NCBI RefSeq assembly: GCF_001941625.1
Contig: NZ_CP016076.1
Coordinates: 5,192,001-5,256,000 of the forward strand
Direction of reading: 5' to 3'
DNA: 64,000 nucleotides
Origin: Actinoalloteichus fjordicus
GTDB lineage: Bacteria; Actinomycetota; Actinomycetes; Mycobacteriales; Pseudonocardiaceae
The notes under the pieces were generated by a model, which was not told the DNA's origin, did no database searches, and saw only the letters and a list, made by a program, of their open reading frames with translations. The translations under genes were made by a program, and so were the position numbers. Numbering within the stretch: the stretch's first letter is position 1; every line of letters begins with the position of its first letter. Positions 61,671 through 64,000 of the stretch are shown here, piece by piece.

Positions 61671-62663
61671 TCACGCCTTTCCGAATCGGACGCGGGGATC
61701 GACCGCCGCGAGCAGGATGTCGGAGAGCAGCGTCCCGATCACCGTCAGCACGGCGATGATCAGGATGATGCCGCCCGCCAGGTACATGTCCTGCGACCTC
61801 AGCGCGGTCAGCAGCAGCGGCCCGATGGTGCTCAGGGCCAGCACCTGGGCCACGATGATCTCGCCGTCGAACAGCGAGGGCAGATGCCAGCCCGCCGTCG
61901 AGATGAACGGGTTCATCGCGATCCGCAACGGATACTTGGTCACGAGCCGCCCCTCGGAGAGCCCCTTGGCCCTAGCCGTGGTGACATAGGGCTTGTTCAG
62001 CTCGTCGAGCATGTTCGCCCTGGTCACCCTGATGACCCCTGCGGTGCCCGCGAGGCCGATGACCAGCACCGGAATCCACAGGTGCTCCAGCAGGTCGACG
62101 AACTTCGCCATGCTCCACGGCGCGTTGACCATCTCCGGCGAGAACAGTCCGCCGACGCTCTGCCCGAACAGTTCGAAGCCCAGGTAGGCCAACACGAGCG
62201 CGGCGAGAAAGTTCGGCACCGCCAGGGCGATGAAGCCGATGCCCGAGATCGTGTAGTCGCCGAAGGAGTGCTGCTTCATGGCCGAGTAGACCCCGGCGGG
62301 CAGCGCGATCGCCCAGGTGAACAGCAGGGTGGCGACGCCGAGTGCGAGGGTCAGCGGCAACCGCTCCGCGATGAGCGCCGACACCGGCCGTTGGAACTGG
62401 AACGACAGGCCGAAGTCGCCGTGCAGCAGGATGTTGCTGATCCACTTCCAGTACTGCACCCAGAACGGATCGCCGATGCCGTACCTGGCGCGCAGTGCGT
62501 CGAGCTGTGCCGGGTCCAGGCTCTGTCCCTGCGCCTCCAGGGAGGCGATCTGCGTGGTGAGGAAGTCGCCCGGCGGGAGTTGGATGATGAAGAAGGCGAT
62601 CACGGAGATCGCGACCAGCGTCGGGATCACATGCAGGACCCGCATGATGATGAAGCGCAGCAT
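61671..62663 (-). CDS. ABC permease, DppB/OppB type
   Basis: 330 aa, six membrane helices. The N-terminal start MLRFIIMRVLHVIPTLVAIS is typical, and the transmembrane loop motif reads GVIRVTRANMLDELNKPYVT TARAKGLSE. It pairs with the DppC-type protein. ATG 62663 has GAGCGGA about 8 nt upstream. It follows the binding-protein gene at 12 bp, so all four genes form one operon. Confidence 0.92.
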   Translation of the reverse strand: MLRFIIMRVLHVIPTLVAISVIAFFIIQLPPGDFLTTQIASLEAQGQSLDPAQLDALRARYGIGDPFWVQYWKWISNILLHGDFGLSFQFQRPVSALIAERLPLTLALGVATLLFTWAIALPAGVYSAMKQHSFGDYTISGIGFIALAVPNFLAALVLAYLGFELFGQSVGGLFSPEMVNAPWSMAKFVDLLEHLWIPVLVIGLAGTAGVIRVTRANMLDELNKPYVTTARAKGLSEGRLVTKYPLRIAMNPFISTAGWHLPSLFDGEIIVAQVLALSTIGPLLLTALRSQDMYLAGGIILIIAVLTVIGTLLSDILLAAVDPRVRFGKA

Positions 62664-62675
62664 CAGTAGATCCGC

Positions 62676-64000
62676 TCAGGAGGTCGGCTCGGAGAAGTAC
62701 ATCTGCTCCGGCTTCGAGATGCCCTCTCTGCCGTAATAGAACGACAGCGCCGGATCGTCGTCGCGGACGTTGCGCAGCCCGTTGTTCACGACGATCGGTT
62801 GGAAGGGCAGCTTGAGCAGTCCGATCGCGTAGACGTTCTCGTCGTGCTGCCGCATGATCGCGCGGCCGGACTCGATGCGGGCCTCGTCGTTCTCGGCCGT
62901 GCGCAGGGCGTCCCACTCGTCCATGAGCTGCTTGATCTCGTCGGTCGGCTCGATGCCCTCCGTGCCGCCGCTGGAGTACCACTGGCCGTAGCCGGGTGCG
63001 GTGTGACTGTTGCTGGCGGTGGGGATGAACCACACCGGTTCCAGGTCCCAGTCGTTCTCCGGCATCGTGGTGCCGTCCAGGTCGAAGTCGTTGCTCGCCC
63101 GCAGCTCGGTGTACAGGGTGCCGTCGACCGGCCGTACGACGATGGAGACGCCGATCTCGGCCCAGTTGCGCCGGACCATCTCGAAGGCGTCGGTCTGCGG
63201 AACGCCCGAGTCGTTCGCGACGTACAGCAGCACCAGCTCGAAGGGCCTGCCGTCGGGCAGCAGCCTGGTCCCGGCGCCGTTGCGGTCGGCGAGGCCCGCC
63301 TCGTCGAGCAGCCGCTCCGCCTCGGCGACGTCGTAGTCGAGGAAGCGCTGCCCGCCGCCCTCGACGTAGTAGTCGGAGTCCTCGGTGGCGAGCGGATGGC
63401 GGGCGACGCCCAGCCCGCCGAGCAGGGTCGTGTTCATCTCCTCGCGGTCGATCGCGTGGGAGAGGGCCGCCCGCACCCGGACGTCGGCGAGCACCTCCCG
63501 CAGCACCGGGTCCTGATGCGAGAGGTTCGGGCAGATCGACAGCAGGCTGGCCGTCGCCTGCCAGCGCAGGACCTCAAAGCCCCGGCTCTCCGCGTTCTGC
63601 ACGTACACCTGGGTGGTGTTGTAACCGAGGAAGTGTCCCTGCATGTCCAGGTCGCCGTTGGCGGCGCGCAGGTCGAGTGCGTCCTGTTCGAGCACCTGGA
63701 CCTGGACGTGGTCGACGTACGGCAGCTGCCTGCCGTCCGGGTCGGTCTTGTAGTAGTACGGGTTGCGCTCCAGCTCGGCGGTGCCGCTGCCGCCCGAGGC
63801 GGAGCTGGTCACCATGAAGGCGCCCATGACCGGCCGTTCCGGGTTGGTCCACCAGTTGTCCCGGTCGGCGAAGTACTGGTCCCAGGAGTCGAAGCCCGCC
63901 GCCGAGGCGGCCTCGTCGACGACCGCCCGGTCGGTGACGTCGGGGTGGAACTGCTCGAGGTAGTGGCGGGGCTTGATGAACTGGTAGCTCACCGCCGGAT
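62676..64000 (-). CDS. Solute-binding protein family 5, N-terminus outside window
   Basis: At least 441 aa; the frame is open at the right edge, so the lipoprotein signal is not visible. The family pattern is clear: ELERNPYYYKTDPDGRQLPY, LRVRAALSHAIDREEMN and a C-terminal YGQWYSSGGTEGIEPTDEIK. Family 5 proteins bind oligopeptides, nickel or, in plant-polymer degraders, oligosaccharides. The dehydrogenase and esterase genes next door favour an acylated sugar as substrate, an inference only. First gene of the transporter operon. Confidence 0.9.
   Translation of the reverse strand, partial: PAVSYQFIKPRHYLEQFHPDVTDRAVVDEAASAAGFDSWDQYFADRDNWWTNPERPVMGAFMVTSSASGGSGTAELERNPYYYKTDPDGRQLPYVDHVQVQVLEQDALDLRAANGDLDMQGHFLGYNTTQVYVQNAESRGFEVLRWQATASLLSICPNLSHQDPVLREVLADVRVRAALSHAIDREEMNTTLLGGLGVARHPLATEDSDYYVEGGGQRFLDYDVAEAERLLDEAGLADRNGAGTRLLPDGRPFELVLLYVANDSGVPQTDAFEMVRRNWAEIGVSIVVRPVDGTLYTELRASNDFDLDGTTMPENDWDLEPVWFIPTASNSHTAPGYGQWYSSGGTEGIEPTDEIKQLMDEWDALRTAENDEARIESGRAIMRQHDENVYAIGLLKLPFQPIVVNNGLRNVRDDDPALSFYYGREGISKPEQMYFSEPTS

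Overview
The window is 64 kb of very GC-rich DNA with short intergenic gaps, many GTG starts, GTGA/ATGA overlaps, F420-dependent enzymes, an SsgA-family sporulation/division regulator, a SigK/RskA-type sigma/anti-sigma pair and many TetR regulators. This points to a multicellular actinomycete, most likely of the Pseudonocardiaceae or a close relative (inferred from gene content only, no database search).

Layout. 1-4580 is the 5' part of a PUFA-synthase-like type I polyketide synthase running off the left edge. 5.4-10.2 kb is a sugar module: an orphan sugar-binding lipoprotein, a Gfo/Idh/MocA dehydrogenase, a DUF6807 (PmoA-like) protein and a cupin. 10.9-17.6 kb holds a WYL regulator, an SDR, a PhoD-like phosphatase, two F420-type enzymes, an NmrA-like protein and an AbrB-type permease split into two genes. 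18.1-20 kb has a CAGG microsatellite, a small protein resembling a Bell-domain/amyloid-motif cell-death effector, a 25-bp tandem repeat and an unknown gene. 20.3-28.7 kb is a run of regulator/enzyme pairs (GH39-like with TetR, ArsR-SRPBCC, FAD monooxygenase with a zinc-ribbon TetR, nitroreductase with TetR), several with clear inverted-repeat operators.

29-33.2 kb contains four tRNA genes (Val-CAC on the minus strand; Gly-GCC, Cys-GCA and Val-GAC on the plus strand), the SigK/RskA pair and an SsgB-like gene. Both tRNA-Val genes have a decayed tyrosine-integrase C-terminus pointing at their 3' ends, so both look like used integration sites. 33.3-43.6 kb carries a TetR/SDR pair with a double operator, a GPP34 protein, and a decaying XRE-regulator/Nudix/2OG-dioxygenase cluster with one frameshift and one in-frame TAG.

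43.7-49.1 kb is a secreted cell-wall block: two tandem paralogues joining different wall-active domains to the same PLL-like beta-propeller, plus a Tat-exported DUF4185 protein. 49.5-53.7 kb holds a TetR/MFS pair, a DIP1984-like protein and a second MFS exporter, followed by the fused remains of a YCII gene and an ECF sigma factor. 54.4-64 kb is a second sugar/ester module: Gfo/Idh dehydrogenase, a two-domain alpha/beta hydrolase, an SGNH esterase and a complete oligopeptide/oligosaccharide-type ABC transporter whose binding protein runs off the right edge.

The two carbohydrate modules (7-10 kb and 54-64 kb) probably feed degradation products into a central pathway through paralogous Gfo/Idh dehydrogenases. 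The most interesting candidates are the Bell/amyloid effector, the paired propeller proteins with exchanged catalytic domains, and the twin eroded integration sites.
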